A stretch of 64,000 nucleotides of DNA from JAHEZL01 sp964406465 (GTDB lineage Bacteria; Bacteroidota; Bacteroidia; Flavobacteriales_C; GCA-002722245). The notes beneath the pieces were generated by a model that worked only from the letters and a program-made list of their open reading frames with translations, was not told the origin of the DNA and made no database searches. The position numbers and the translations under genes were made by a program. Of the stretch, positions 23,970 through 33,046 are shown one piece after another (within the stretch, counting starts at the first letter, position 1; each line of letters opens with the position of its first letter). The stretch lies in contig CAYORT010000001.1 in the NCBI GenBank assembly GCA_964406465.1, positions 248,001-312,000 on the forward strand, written 5' to 3'.

Positions 23970-25811
23970 ATGAAAGCAAAAGAAGAAAATTTACCAAGCG
24001 AAAACACCATTTCGAAAACACCATTTCCGGGTTCTAATAAAATCTATGTGAAAGGTGAGTTGCATGATATCTCGGTAGCAATGCGTGAGATTAAATTAAC
24101 GCCAACCAAGTTCAATGGAAAGGAAATTGAAAATCCATCGGTGACTGTTTACGACACTAGCGGTCCGTTTACCGATCCAAGCATCGACATTGACGTGAAA
24201 AAAGGTTTGCCTAAAATTCGTGAGAAGTGGATCTTAGAAAGAGGAGATGTTGAGCAATTAGACGGAATGACTTCTGCATACGGTAATGAGCGTTTAAAAG
24301 ACAAAGGTTTGGATGCATTGCGTTTTGTTAAAATTGAAAAACCTTTGCGCGCCAAGAAAGGTGCCAATGTTTCGCAAATGTACTATGCTAAAAAAGGCAT
24401 TATTACTCCAGAAATGGAATACGTTGCTATTCGTGAAAATCAAAAAATAGAGCAAGTAAAAAATAAAGGTGTTGAACACCCTGGAAATTCTTGGGGAGCC
24501 TTCACACCTAAAAGTAAAATTACACCCGAGTTTGTTCGCGATGAAATAGCTGCTGGTCGTGCTATCATTCCCAATAACATCAACCATCCCGAATCTGAGC
24601 CAATGATTATTGGTAGAAATTTCTTGGTGAAAATAAATGCCAATATTGGTAACTCCGCTGTTACATCTAGTATCGAAGAAGAAGTTGAAAAAGCCGTTTG
24701 GGCTTGTCGCTGGGGTGCCGATACTATCATGGATTTATCTACAGGAAAAAACATTCATGAAACGAGAGAATGGATTGTTAGAAATTCACCAGTGCCAATA
24801 GGTACTGTACCTATCTACCAAGCGCTTGAAAAAGTGAATGGAAAGGCAGAAGATTTAACATGGGAAATTTTTAGAGATACTTTGATTGAGCAAGCTGAGC
24901 AAGGCGTAGATTATTTTACCATTCACGCTGGTGTTTTATTGCGCTATGTGCCAATGACTGCAAAACGCGTAACAGGTATAGTTTCTCGTGGAGGTTCTAT
25001 CATGGCAAAATGGTGTTTATCACACCACAAAGAAAATTTCTTGTACACGCATTTCGAAGAAATTTGCGAAATCATGAAAGCTTACGACGTAGCCTTCTCT
25101 TTAGGTGATGGTCTGCGTCCGGGCTCTATCGCCGATGCAAACGATGAAGCGCAATTTGCCGAATTGAAAACTTTAGGAGAACTTACTCAAATCGCATGGA
25201 AACATGATGTGCAAGTGATGATTGAAGGGCCGGGTCACGTACCTATGCAAATGATTAAGGAGAACATGGATTTGCAATTGCAGCATTGCTTTGAGGCTCC
25301 GTTTTACACTCTCGGACCATTAACTACCGATATTGCGCCAGGATATGATCACATTACTTCTGCCATTGGTGCTGCTCAAATTGGTTGGTACGGATGCGCA
25401 ATGTTGTGCTACGTTACGCCAAAAGAACATTTAGGTTTGCCAAATAAAAAAGATGTAAAAGACGGAGTGATTACTTATAAAATCGCTGCACATGCTGCCG
25501 ATTTAGCAAAAGGTCACCCTGGAGCTTACATTAGAGATAACGCTTTATCTAAAGCGCGTTTCGAATTCCGTTGGCAAGATCAATTCAACTTGTCGCTAGA
25601 CCCAGATACCGCTCGTGAATTCCACGATGAAACATTGCCTGCGGATAATGCGAAGGTAGCCCATTTCTGCTCTATGTGCGGACCGAAATTCTGCTCGATG
25701 AAAATTTCTCAAGAGGTGAGAGAATATGCGGCTGAACAAGAAACTATCGAAGCTGCTATGCAAGAGAAATCAAATGAGTTCAAAGAAATTGGAGGAGAAA
25801 TTTATATCTAA
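23970..25811 (+). CDS. thiC: Phosphomethylpyrimidine synthase ThiC
   Basis: Radical-SAM-type enzyme that rearranges aminoimidazole ribotide to HMP phosphate, the pyrimidine half of thiamin. 613 residues, within the family's range for forms carrying the N-terminal extension. The [4Fe-4S] cluster motif CSMCGPKFC is near residues 567-575 at the C-terminus; GADTIMDLSTG and EGPGHVPM are further hallmarks. It lies 52 bp after thiS, with a heptamer repeat between, and 5 bp before the next gene. Confidence 0.97.
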   Translation: MKAKEENLPSENTISKTPFPGSNKIYVKGELHDISVAMREIKLTPTKFNGKEIENPSVTVYDTSGPFTDPSIDIDVKKGLPKIREKWILERGDVEQLDGMTSAYGNERLKDKGLDALRFVKIEKPLRAKKGANVSQMYYAKKGIITPEMEYVAIRENQKIEQVKNKGVEHPGNSWGAFTPKSKITPEFVRDEIAAGRAIIPNNINHPESEPMIIGRNFLVKINANIGNSAVTSSIEEEVEKAVWACRWGADTIMDLSTGKNIHETREWIVRNSPVPIGTVPIYQALEKVNGKAEDLTWEIFRDTLIEQAEQGVDYFTIHAGVLLRYVPMTAKRVTGIVSRGGSIMAKWCLSHHKENFLYTHFEEICEIMKAYDVAFSLGDGLRPGSIADANDEAQFAELKTLGELTQIAWKHDVQVMIEGPGHVPMQMIKENMDLQLQHCFEAPFYTLGPLTTDIAPGYDHITSAIGAAQIGWYGCAMLCYVTPKEHLGLPNKKDVKDGVITYKIAAHAADLAKGHPGAYIRDNALSKARFEFRWQDQFNLSLDPDTAREFHDETLPADNAKVAHFCSMCGPKFCSMKISQEVREYAAEQETIEAAMQEKSNEFKEIGGEIYI

Positions 25812-25816
25812 ACCTT

Positions 25817-26431
25817 ATGAAAGTTGTTGTAATATCTTCTACAGAAATTTCTTCCTCTCGAGAAATTGAGCTGATGAAGCAGTTGTTCAACGAAGGATTG
25901 GAAACTTTTCATCTTCGCCGACCAACTTACGATTATAAGAAGATGAGAGATTATCTTAACCGAATTCCCGAGGAGTTTCATAATAAGATTGTCATTCATT
26001 CTCATCCAAAATTAGCTCTTAAGTACAATCTAAAAGGTATTCATGTTACTTCGAAAGTTAGAAAAAGCAAGTTCAAATTTTGGTATTTAAAACGTTTTGT
26101 GATCAATAAGAAGCGTCATTTAACTGTTTCAACTTCGATGCATCATATGTCGCATCTAGACCAAGCCGACCCAATTTTCAACTACGTTTTTTTGAGTCCG
26201 ATTTTCGATAGTATTTCCAAAAAAGATTACCAAAGTGGATTTAATGAATTTACCTTACGTAAGGCATTAGAGAAAACAAAATATTCTGTTTATGCTTTAG
26301 GTGGAATCGAGCTCAAGAATATTGATAAAGTGAAAGAGTACGGTTTTGCAGGTTGTGCATTAGTAGGTGCCATTTGGACTAGCAAAGAACCCATAGAAAG
26401 CTTTAAGGAGATTCTACAAAAATGTCGCTAA
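25817..26431 (+). CDS. ThiE/TenI-like protein
   Basis: 204-residue TIM-barrel protein related to thiamin phosphate synthase. The residues that bind the pyrimidine diphosphate in true ThiE are changed: the QLRxK strand is HLRRP, and the HLGxxD segment is IHVTSK. The pyrophosphate-side GGI motif is kept (ALGGIELKN). A TenI-like role, aromatising the thiazole tautomer made by ThiG, is therefore more likely than ThiE activity. It overlaps thiD by 10 bp. Confidence 0.75.
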   Translation: MKVVVISSTEISSSREIELMKQLFNEGLETFHLRRPTYDYKKMRDYLNRIPEEFHNKIVIHSHPKLALKYNLKGIHVTSKVRKSKFKFWYLKRFVINKKRHLTVSTSMHHMSHLDQADPIFNYVFLSPIFDSISKKDYQSGFNEFTLRKALEKTKYSVYALGGIELKNIDKVKEYGFAGCALVGAIWTSKEPIESFKEILQKCR

Positions 26432-27183
26432 ATAGACCCTACATATTGTCTATTGCAGGTTTCGATCCTTCGGCGGGGGCGGGTGTACTCGCGGATATTA
26501 AAACCTTTGAAGGTGTTGGTGTTTATGGGTTAGCAATAAGCACTGCAACTGCCATTCAAACAGATGTTGAGTTTGTTGATTGTATTTGGGAAGAATTATC
26601 GGTGGTAAAAAAACAAGTAAAAATTTTAGCCAATAGATTTTCTTTTGATGTGGTAAAAATTGGGATTGTACCATCGTTGATTTATTTGAATGAACTTTTA
26701 GATTTTATTGTTGAAATTATTCCGAATGCTAAAGTTGTTTGGGACCCTGTTTATGCTTCAAGCACCGGATATCAATTTATCGATAAAGATTGGCAAGAAG
26801 AGACTCTTCAATCGGTATTGAAAAAAGTATTTTTAATTACGCCCAATGCTATTGAAGCACGTGTTTTCGCACAAGAAGATAATGCAGTAAATGCTGCAAA
26901 AAGATTGGCAAATTATTGTTCGGTTTTGCTTAAAGGCGGACATGTAGATGGAGTGAAATCTATCGACACTTTATTTTACAATCAACAAGAATTTAGCTTC
27001 GAAAATGACCGTTTGAATGGCTTTTCAAAGCATGGCTCTGGTTGTGTGTTGTCTTCGGCAATTGCAGCATACTTGGCCAAGGGAGAACCAGTAGAAATCT
27101 CTTGTGCAAAAGGCAAAAAATATATTCATTCTTATTTACAAAGTTCTAATTCGTTATTGGGTTATCATGTATCAGTCGACTAA
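26422..27183 (+). CDS. thiD: Hydroxymethylpyrimidine/phosphomethylpyrimidine kinase
   Basis: 253-residue ribokinase-fold enzyme that phosphorylates HMP and HMP-P with ATP. The N-terminus ILSIAGFDPSAGAGVLADIK is diagnostic, with TPNAIEA in the middle and the anion-hole/catalytic motif KHGSGCVLSSAIAA (GxGC) near residue 205. It overlaps both neighbours in the thi operon. Confidence 0.95.
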   Translation: MSLNRPYILSIAGFDPSAGAGVLADIKTFEGVGVYGLAISTATAIQTDVEFVDCIWEELSVVKKQVKILANRFSFDVVKIGIVPSLIYLNELLDFIVEIIPNAKVVWDPVYASSTGYQFIDKDWQEETLQSVLKKVFLITPNAIEARVFAQEDNAVNAAKRLANYCSVLLKGGHVDGVKSIDTLFYNQQEFSFENDRLNGFSKHGSGCVLSSAIAAYLAKGEPVEISCAKGKKYIHSYLQSSNSLLGYHVSVD

Positions 27184-27814
27184 GAAAATAGCGCGTCTTC
27201 AATTTATAACATCCGATGATGCTGCATTGAGTCATTTGGAGCAAATTCGATTGGTGCTAGATAACGGCGTGAATTGGGTGCAGTTGCGTGCAAAAAATTT
27301 GTCGTCAACTGAATTATTGAAACTCGCCGAAGAGGCAAAAGAAATTACAGAAGAGTATAAATCTACTTTAATCATAAATGACAATCATTTGGTTGCTGCG
27401 ATGGTTAACGCAGAAGGTTTACATATTGGAAAGGAAGATGTTGCACCAAATGATGCGCGCAAATTTTTATTGGAGCAAATCATTGGTGGAACAGCCAATG
27501 ATTTGAAGGATATCAAAAGAATAAATGACGAGGTAGATTATATTGGCTTGGGGCCATTGCGCTTTACCAGTACCAAGAAGAAGTTGGCTGATATTTTGGG
27601 ATTCGAAGGATATCAATCTATCTTAAAAGCTGTGCCCAATCTCAAGCCTGTTATCGCTATTGGTGGAGTGGTGGTAGAAGATATAGATCAGCTAATGAAA
27701 ATCGGTGTTCATGGTATTGCTGTTTCGGGAGCGATTATCAATGACGCCAATCCAGCACAAAAGACAAAACAATTTCTAAAGGAAATAGGAAAATATGAAA
27801 GCATCAAAGCTTAA
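27167..27814 (+). CDS. thiE: Thiamine-phosphate synthase
   Basis: Joins HMP diphosphate to thiazole phosphate to give thiamin phosphate. 215 residues from the ATG at 27167, which overlaps thiD by 17 bp; an in-frame start at 27104 would intrude far into thiD. Active-site motifs are present: WVQLRAKN, INDNHLVAA, GLHIGKEDV and YIGLGPLRFTSTK, with AIGGV at the phosphate site. This is the genuine ThiE of the operon. Confidence 0.93.
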   Translation: MYQSTKKIARLQFITSDDAALSHLEQIRLVLDNGVNWVQLRAKNLSSTELLKLAEEAKEITEEYKSTLIINDNHLVAAMVNAEGLHIGKEDVAPNDARKFLLEQIIGGTANDLKDIKRINDEVDYIGLGPLRFTSTKKKLADILGFEGYQSILKAVPNLKPVIAIGGVVVEDIDQLMKIGVHGIAVSGAIINDANPAQKTKQFLKEIGKYESIKA

Positions 27815-28568
27815 AATAGGAGATAAGATTTTTCAATCTCGCTTGTTTACAGGCACAGGTAAGTTCAGCACCAACCAATTGATGGAAGATGCAATAGAAA
27901 TTAGCGAATCTGAGTTGGTAACCGTAGCCTTAAAAAGGGTGAACTTAGAGGATAAAAACGATGATATCATTAAACATCTTAAGAACCCTCGAATCAATTT
28001 GCTACCCAATACCTCGGGAGTGAGAACAGCTAAAGAAGCCGTTTTTGCAGCACAATTGGCACGCGAGGCTTTGGAGACAAATTGGTTGAAATTAGAAATT
28101 CATCCAGATCCACGTTATTTATTGCCCGATCCAATCGAGACTTTGAAAGCAGCCGAAGAACTAGTGAAATTGGGCTTTATTGTTTTGCCTTATATCAATG
28201 CCGATCCTGTGTTGTGTAAAAGATTAGAGGAGGTAGGAGTGGCTGCGGTAATGCCTTTAGGTGCTGCAATTGGGAGCAATAAAGGTTTAAAGACTGTTGA
28301 CATGCTTCAAATTATTATTGAAGAAAGTAATGTGCCTGTTGTTGTTGATGCCGGAATTGGTGCACCTTCGCACGCAGCTTATGCAATGGAGCTTGGAGCC
28401 GATGCAGTTTTGGTGAATACTGCCATTGCAGTGGCGAAAGATCCTGTTGCTATGGGATACGCGTTTAAAATGGCTGTTGAAGCGGGTAGATTGGCCTATG
28501 AAGCTAAGTTGGCACCTATCAGCAATAAAGCAGAAGCAAGTAGTCCGTTAACCGCATTTTTACAATGA
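27795..28568 (+). CDS. thiG: Thiazole synthase
   Basis: 257-residue TIM-barrel enzyme that condenses deoxyxylulose phosphate, dehydroglycine and ThiS thiocarboxylate into the thiazole phosphate. Visible motifs: RLFTGTGKF at the start, VTVALKRVN with the Schiff-base Lys segment, LEIHPDPRYLLPD, and the C-terminal VDAGIGAPSHA and ADAVLVNTAIA. Overlaps thiE by 20 bp and thiH by 4 bp. Confidence 0.96.
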   Translation: MKASKLKIGDKIFQSRLFTGTGKFSTNQLMEDAIEISESELVTVALKRVNLEDKNDDIIKHLKNPRINLLPNTSGVRTAKEAVFAAQLAREALETNWLKLEIHPDPRYLLPDPIETLKAAEELVKLGFIVLPYINADPVLCKRLEEVGVAAVMPLGAAIGSNKGLKTVDMLQIIIEESNVPVVVDAGIGAPSHAAYAMELGADAVLVNTAIAVAKDPVAMGYAFKMAVEAGRLAYEAKLAPISNKAEASSPLTAFLQ

Positions 28569-29707
28569 GTGATTTTTATAAAATACTTTCCCAGCATTCT
28601 TGGGATGACATTAAAGATAGTATCTACTCTAAAACTTTAGAGGAAGCAAAGGAAGCATTGTACAAAAAAGAGTTTCGCACTTTAGAAGATTTTAAAGCGC
28701 TTATTTCTCCTGCTGCTGAACCTTTGTTGGAGGAGATGGCTCAACTTAGCCGCCAGCTTACTTTAAAGCGTTTTGGCAATACAGTGCAAATGTATGTGCC
28801 GTTTTATTTGTCTAATGAATGTCAAAATATCTGCACCTACTGTGGTTTCAGTTTACATAACAAAATCAAAAGAACTACACTTAGCGACGCGCAAATAATT
28901 AAGGAATGTGAGGCGATTAAGGACTTAGGATATGATCATGTTTTACTAGTTACTGGTGAGGCTAATAAAACTGTAGGCGTTGAGTATTTGCAACGTGCCA
29001 TTAGATTAGTTAAACCTTATTTTTCAAATATCTCTATCGAAGTGCAACCTCTCGAGGAAGATGAATATCGTTTGCTTATCGCTGAGGGATTATATGCCGT
29101 ATTGGTTTATCAAGAAACTTACCACGAAGAGGAATATAAAACGCACCATACCAAGGGTAGAAAATCAAATTATGAATATCGTATTGATACTCCAGAAAGA
29201 CTTGGTAGAGCTGGTATTCATAAAATTGGATTGGGTTGTTTGATCGGACTAGAAGATTGGCGAACAGATTCTTTTTATACGGCTATGCATCTTGATTTTT
29301 TAGAGAAGAAATTTTGGCAAACAAGATATTCTATCTCTTTTCCTCGCTTGCGACCAGCAGAAGGTATATTAGAACCAAAATCTGTAATGAGCGACAAGCA
29401 ATTGGTTCAGCTTATTTGTGCCTATCGTATTTTTAAAGAAGATGTAGAACTTTCAATTTCTACTCGTGAGAATGCCTCATTTAGAAACAATATATTTCGT
29501 TTAGGTATCACTTCCATGAGTGCGGGCTCAAAAACCAATCCGGGAGGTTATGCCGTTTTTCCCGAAAAGGAAAGTCTCGAGCAATTTGAGATTGATGACA
29601 AGCGCAGTGCAAAAGAAATTGCCCAAATGCTAAAATCGAACGGTTACGAGGCGGTATGGAAAGATTGGGATAAATCCCTTATGCAGCCTGCGTTTACAAA
29701 TTCTTAA
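28565..29707 (+). CDS. thiH: 2-iminoacetate synthase
   Basis: Radical SAM enzyme that cleaves tyrosine to give dehydroglycine for ThiG. 380 residues, usual length. The cluster motif is CQNICTYC near residues 85-92, followed by VLLVTGEA and YHEEEYKTHH. The last gene of the thi operon. A hairpin follows 10 bases after its stop. Confidence 0.95.
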   Translation: MSDFYKILSQHSWDDIKDSIYSKTLEEAKEALYKKEFRTLEDFKALISPAAEPLLEEMAQLSRQLTLKRFGNTVQMYVPFYLSNECQNICTYCGFSLHNKIKRTTLSDAQIIKECEAIKDLGYDHVLLVTGEANKTVGVEYLQRAIRLVKPYFSNISIEVQPLEEDEYRLLIAEGLYAVLVYQETYHEEEYKTHHTKGRKSNYEYRIDTPERLGRAGIHKIGLGCLIGLEDWRTDSFYTAMHLDFLEKKFWQTRYSISFPRLRPAEGILEPKSVMSDKQLVQLICAYRIFKEDVELSISTRENASFRNNIFRLGITSMSAGSKTNPGGYAVFPEKESLEQFEIDDKRSAKEIAQMLKSNGYEAVWKDWDKSLMQPAFTNS

Positions 29708-29717
29708 CAATGTATAT

Positions 29718-29746
29718 GGAAAACATTTTTACAAAAAAATGTTTTT
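29718..29746 (+). terminator. Terminator-like hairpin after the thi operon
   Basis: An AT-rich 11-bp stem (AAAACATTTTT with AAAAATGTTTT) ending in a T-run, directly after thiH. Confidence 0.5.
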
Positions 29747-29751
29747 ACCCA

Positions 29752-29778
29752 AGGCAACCATTTATCTTCGCCGCTGTC
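29752..29778 (+). promoter_or_regulatory. Overlapping ECF-like and housekeeping promoter signals
   Basis: AGGCAACC at 29752-29759, 15 bases, then TGTC at 29775-29778: the same 8-base block and spacing as at the ECF sigma gene (10660-10634, with CGTC). Inside it TATCTTCG (29763-29770) fits the primary-sigma -7 box as used before lpdA. Which one acts on the 29798 gene cannot be told. Confidence 0.35.
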
Positions 29779-29797
29779 TTTCAATAAATTTGTCACT

Positions 29798-29992
29798 ATG
29801 GTGATTACCACAATTGAGCAGCATGTAGATGCATTAGAAACCGTTAAAAAATGGTGGATGCGCGAAGATTATTCTCTTGAGAGTATGCAAGAGATTGATG
29901 ATGTTATTAGAGCCATCGAGAACTACTCTGGCATGCCATTACCAGCTAGGAGTTTTATTATGTCGAAGGTTTTTTTGAGAAAAACGGCCTAA
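29798..29992 (+). CDS. Small conserved-looking hypothetical protein
   Basis: 64 residues, no signal peptide or membrane segment, mostly helical by composition. Contains a paired Trp (KKWWMRED) and a Pro-containing turn (MPLPARSF). It has a promoter-like region upstream and overlaps the convergent 29989 gene by 4 bp at their 3' ends. No family recognised. Confidence 0.55.
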   Translation: MVITTIEQHVDALETVKKWWMREDYSLESMQEIDDVIRAIENYSGMPLPARSFIMSKVFLRKTA

Positions 29993-30225
29993 TTGTTTTT
30001 TAGTCCGTTTTGAAATCTTTTGAATGCTTCTAAATCTTCTTCTCTCACGCCTCCAGGCTTTATTCCTGGATTCAATAGCATAAAAATTAGGTTATTTAAG
30101 TCTTCTGATAAGCGTCTATTCTTTTTAATTCTTGCGTTATCATTCTCCTCATAAAGTTTGGGAAGGATTTCAGCAGTGCTTTTTCCCTCCAATTCAATCA
30201 TTAATTTTTTAATACTTTCAGTCAT
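29989..30225 (-). CDS. Small hypothetical protein
   Basis: 78 residues, charged and helical, no signal peptide. It ends with a predicted helix rich in Phe, Lys and Asn. Start ATG at 30225. It may be expressed from its own promoter, since the next minus-strand gene lies on the far side of a 54-base gap. No family recognised. Confidence 0.55.
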   Translation of the reverse strand: MTESIKKLMIELEGKSTAEILPKLYEENDNARIKKNRRLSEDLNNLIFMLLNPGIKPGGVREEDLEAFKRFQNGLKNN

Positions 30226-30279
30226 TAGTTGCGGTTTGGTCGCACTAAAGTAAAAAATTAATGTTGTATTAGATATAAG

Positions 30280-30891
30280 TTATTTGCTCGATGTTGTGGT
30301 GGTGGTAAGTCCCAATTGAACTGCGTATCGGCCACATTTGATAGCCATTAAATTGCCAGCTTGAGAAAATCCTAATTCATCGGCCTTTTGTAAATCTTTG
30401 CAAGCATCTAAAGTGTACATAAATCGAGCCTTTGAAATAGCTCTGTTGTAATAGGGAATGGCTTGTTTGGGGTCGAGGGAGATTGCTTTGTTGTAGTCTT
30501 TGATGGCTTCAACATGCAGTCCTAATTCAGCGAAATAGGTACCTCTATTTACGTATGCTCCTAAATTGGTAGAATCGGCAGCTATTTGGTCATTAAAGAA
30601 TTGAATGGCTTGTTTGTGTTTCAACCTTTCTTTATCGCTCATTTCAGGATTGAAAAGTTTTTCTAGTTTTTCTGCATCGTAATTTACCTTGGTATCGGGC
30701 ATTTTATATTTAGTGGAGTCGGTCTTAGTGATTGTTTGATAAACTCTTACTGTGTCGCCAGTGTAAGTTTCTTTTTCACGTATTCTTGTTTGTGCGCTCA
30801 AAGTAGCGCTGCAAATAAAAATTAGTAATAGTGAGAGTAAGGTTTTCAAGCGTGATTTTTTTTGTTGTTTTATGTTCCTACGCTGAAGCAT
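30280..30891 (-). CDS. Secreted TPR protein, paralogue of the 35448 gene
   Basis: 203 residues with a signal peptide after a short basic N-terminus (cleavage near SAQ). The mature part has two or three TPR motifs: AYVNRGTYFAELGLHVEAIKD and PYYNRAISKARFMYT. These align closely with AYINRGAYFSYLGFHVNAIKD and ALFNRGLAKARYFYT in the protein at 35448-35921, and both have a DxCKD Cys motif and a late KCGRY/NCKRY Cys motif that might form a disulfide. Function unknown; a periplasmic scaffold is likely. The gene lies 16 bp downstream of the M43 protease gene. Confidence 0.8.
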   Translation of the reverse strand: MLQRRNIKQQKKSRLKTLLSLLLIFICSATLSAQTRIREKETYTGDTVRVYQTITKTDSTKYKMPDTKVNYDAEKLEKLFNPEMSDKERLKHKQAIQFFNDQIAADSTNLGAYVNRGTYFAELGLHVEAIKDYNKAISLDPKQAIPYYNRAISKARFMYTLDACKDLQKADELGFSQAGNLMAIKCGRYAVQLGLTTTTTSSK

Positions 30892-30907
30892 GAATTAGGT
30901 TGCGACT

Positions 30908-33007
30908 TTATTTTATTATTTTAATTCGCTGTGTTTCTGTGCCAGTAGTTATTTGTAGAAAATAGATTCCTGAAGCTACATTGTCATGAATTTCAGTCAA
31001 TTGTATTTTCGAATCTTTACTATTTTCAATGCTTAGAGATTTGCCCAATTGTTCGCCGAGTGTATTGTAAAGGCTAATTTTGAAATTGTTGGGTGAAGCC
31101 GACATGATTTCTATTATTGAGCTCGAATGGATAGGGTTGGGGTAAACTACTGCACTAAAATCAATTGCGTTTTGCTCTTCAACGCCAACGTTAGTGTGGT
31201 ACAAACTTATATTGTCTAGGTAGATTTTATTTCCTCCTTTTGCATTCACTGCGAACAATATTCTAACATTTGGATTGCCTACAAAGGCGCTCATATCAAT
31301 ATTTGTTGATCCCCATTCAGATACGCTTGGTGTAAAATTACTGCTGGTTGGAGTTTTTGTGGTTAGTTGAACATAATTCATGCTTTTTTTCAAAATCCAA
31401 TTCACTCCACAATCTGTTGAAATGTAAATCCTCAATAAGTCATTGTTATTGGCAGTTCTTTGGGCATAAGCAAAGTTGAAATCAAGAAATATTGAATCGG
31501 AATATTGAGATAAGTCGATGTTCGGACTCATTAAATAATGCCACATTTCACTGGTGCCATAGCCGCTTTCGCTGTGCAAATCAAGTACTAAAGAAGCACT
31601 TCCGCTTTTCTTCGCAGCAGTGGTTCTCGTGAATTTCTCTGTGCCTGGCGTTACAATGGTCCAGTCGTTATTGTTGTTCAAATTATCTGGGAAACCACTG
31701 TCCTCAAAGCCTTCAAAGATTGCTAATGTTTTGCTATTGCTGTTGTCTACGACTTGAATGTAATTGTTAAAGACGATGGAATCTGATCCATTTGCATTGC
31801 TTATTTTAAGTTTTACATCGTAGGTTCCAGCGCTGTTGTATGTTACGCTGGGGTTGGCAGCTGAAGAGGTTGAGGGAGTTCCGCCTTCAAAAGTCCACTC
31901 ATATAATCTGTTCGAACTTAGACTATCATTGTAAGACAAATCATCGAATGATATCGTTGTTCCAACACAAAAGAAAACAGAATCGTTGTGCGCTCTAAAA
32001 AATGGGGTAGGTTTACATTCATATACAACATGATTGTCTTCGGTTCCTGTTGCGACTAGATTTCCGGCTGCCCATAAACTCGATCTGTAGCCCACTGCCG
32101 AGGCAGCGGAGTTTTGCATGTAGGTAGCCTGACCTTTAGTAAACATACATACACAAGAACTATAGTCCATTATATTTTGAACATTTTCAAGTCCGCTGCA
32201 TAAATTCTGTGAAAGATTACAAATTCCATTAGATCCTTTGGTGGGCGGCGTATCATTGATACCGTCATTTCCACAGCTGGTTCCTATGGCCGAAAGGCCC
32301 CATGTGTGCAGCAATCCAAAGAAATGTCCGGTTTCATGTGCTAAGGTGTGAATAGCTCCTGGCACCGCATAAGATGTACCTATGCTTCCATATTGTTTAT
32401 TAATTACAATTGTTCCTTCATGACTTTGAGAAGGGGCGGTTCCGGGCAAATAGCTGTAGCCTCCAACAGAATTGCCACCACTTTCTAAATAATTTACCAC
32501 CCAAATGTTATAGTACTTTTTAGTGTCCCAACTAATCAAGTCTTTTATTGGCTCACCGCTTCCTACATTTGTTAGGTAAGAGAAGGTGCGGGTGATACCT
32601 TTGGTGCAATTGCCATTGGGGTCGATGGTGGCCAATCTAAATTCAAATTGAGCGTCGGCAGCGATATTTAGAAATGAAGGTACAATACCGATAGTATCGG
32701 CATTTAGTTTTCTGAAATCTTCATTTAATTTTTTTATTCCATCGAGTACTTGAGCGTCAGAAATATTAGAAACTCCGCCATCGTGCACCACATGAACCAC
32801 CACTGGTATGATATACAAAGGAGCTCCCCCGCCTAATGTTTGTGTGTTTCCTTGCTTTTGGGCGAGGGTTGTGATGTTCTTTAAAATTTCATTTTTCTTT
32901 GCGGGGTCTTTTTCAACCATTTCTTGAATGATATGGTCGAATCCGCAATTTTGAGCATTAGCCCCAAAGCCGCATAACAGTAATATTAGTGCAAGTATCT
33001 TTTTCAT
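30908..33007 (-). CDS. Secreted M43 (pappalysin-like) metalloprotease with T9SS type A domain
   Basis: 699 residues from the ATG at 33007; an ATG three codons upstream is also possible. After the Sec signal and a short propeptide, the zinc motif HETGHFFGLLH lies near residues 219-229, the metzincin/pappalysin HExxHxxGxxH pattern, with a Met-turn candidate MDYSSC later. A PKD-like module (SNRLYEWTFEGGTPS) and a beta-rich cleaved-adhesin-type module with a CGVNW segment follow. The last ~75 residues (VYPNPIHSSS to RIKIIK) are the T9SS sorting domain. It is probably a cell-surface or released protease. Confidence 0.92.
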   Translation of the reverse strand: MKKILALILLLCGFGANAQNCGFDHIIQEMVEKDPAKKNEILKNITTLAQKQGNTQTLGGGAPLYIIPVVVHVVHDGGVSNISDAQVLDGIKKLNEDFRKLNADTIGIVPSFLNIAADAQFEFRLATIDPNGNCTKGITRTFSYLTNVGSGEPIKDLISWDTKKYYNIWVVNYLESGGNSVGGYSYLPGTAPSQSHEGTIVINKQYGSIGTSYAVPGAIHTLAHETGHFFGLLHTWGLSAIGTSCGNDGINDTPPTKGSNGICNLSQNLCSGLENVQNIMDYSSCVCMFTKGQATYMQNSAASAVGYRSSLWAAGNLVATGTEDNHVVYECKPTPFFRAHNDSVFFCVGTTISFDDLSYNDSLSSNRLYEWTFEGGTPSTSSAANPSVTYNSAGTYDVKLKISNANGSDSIVFNNYIQVVDNSNSKTLAIFEGFEDSGFPDNLNNNNDWTIVTPGTEKFTRTTAAKKSGSASLVLDLHSESGYGTSEMWHYLMSPNIDLSQYSDSIFLDFNFAYAQRTANNNDLLRIYISTDCGVNWILKKSMNYVQLTTKTPTSSNFTPSVSEWGSTNIDMSAFVGNPNVRILFAVNAKGGNKIYLDNISLYHTNVGVEEQNAIDFSAVVYPNPIHSSSIIEIMSASPNNFKISLYNTLGEQLGKSLSIENSKDSKIQLTEIHDNVASGIYFLQITTGTETQRIKIIK

Positions 33008-33046
33008 CGTCAACATAACTTTATTAAAAGTAACAATACATCGCTT

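Noticed and set aside
27104..27166. Upstream start for thiE
   Set aside because: It would overlap thiD by 80 bases and add a hydrophobic tail absent in ThiE.
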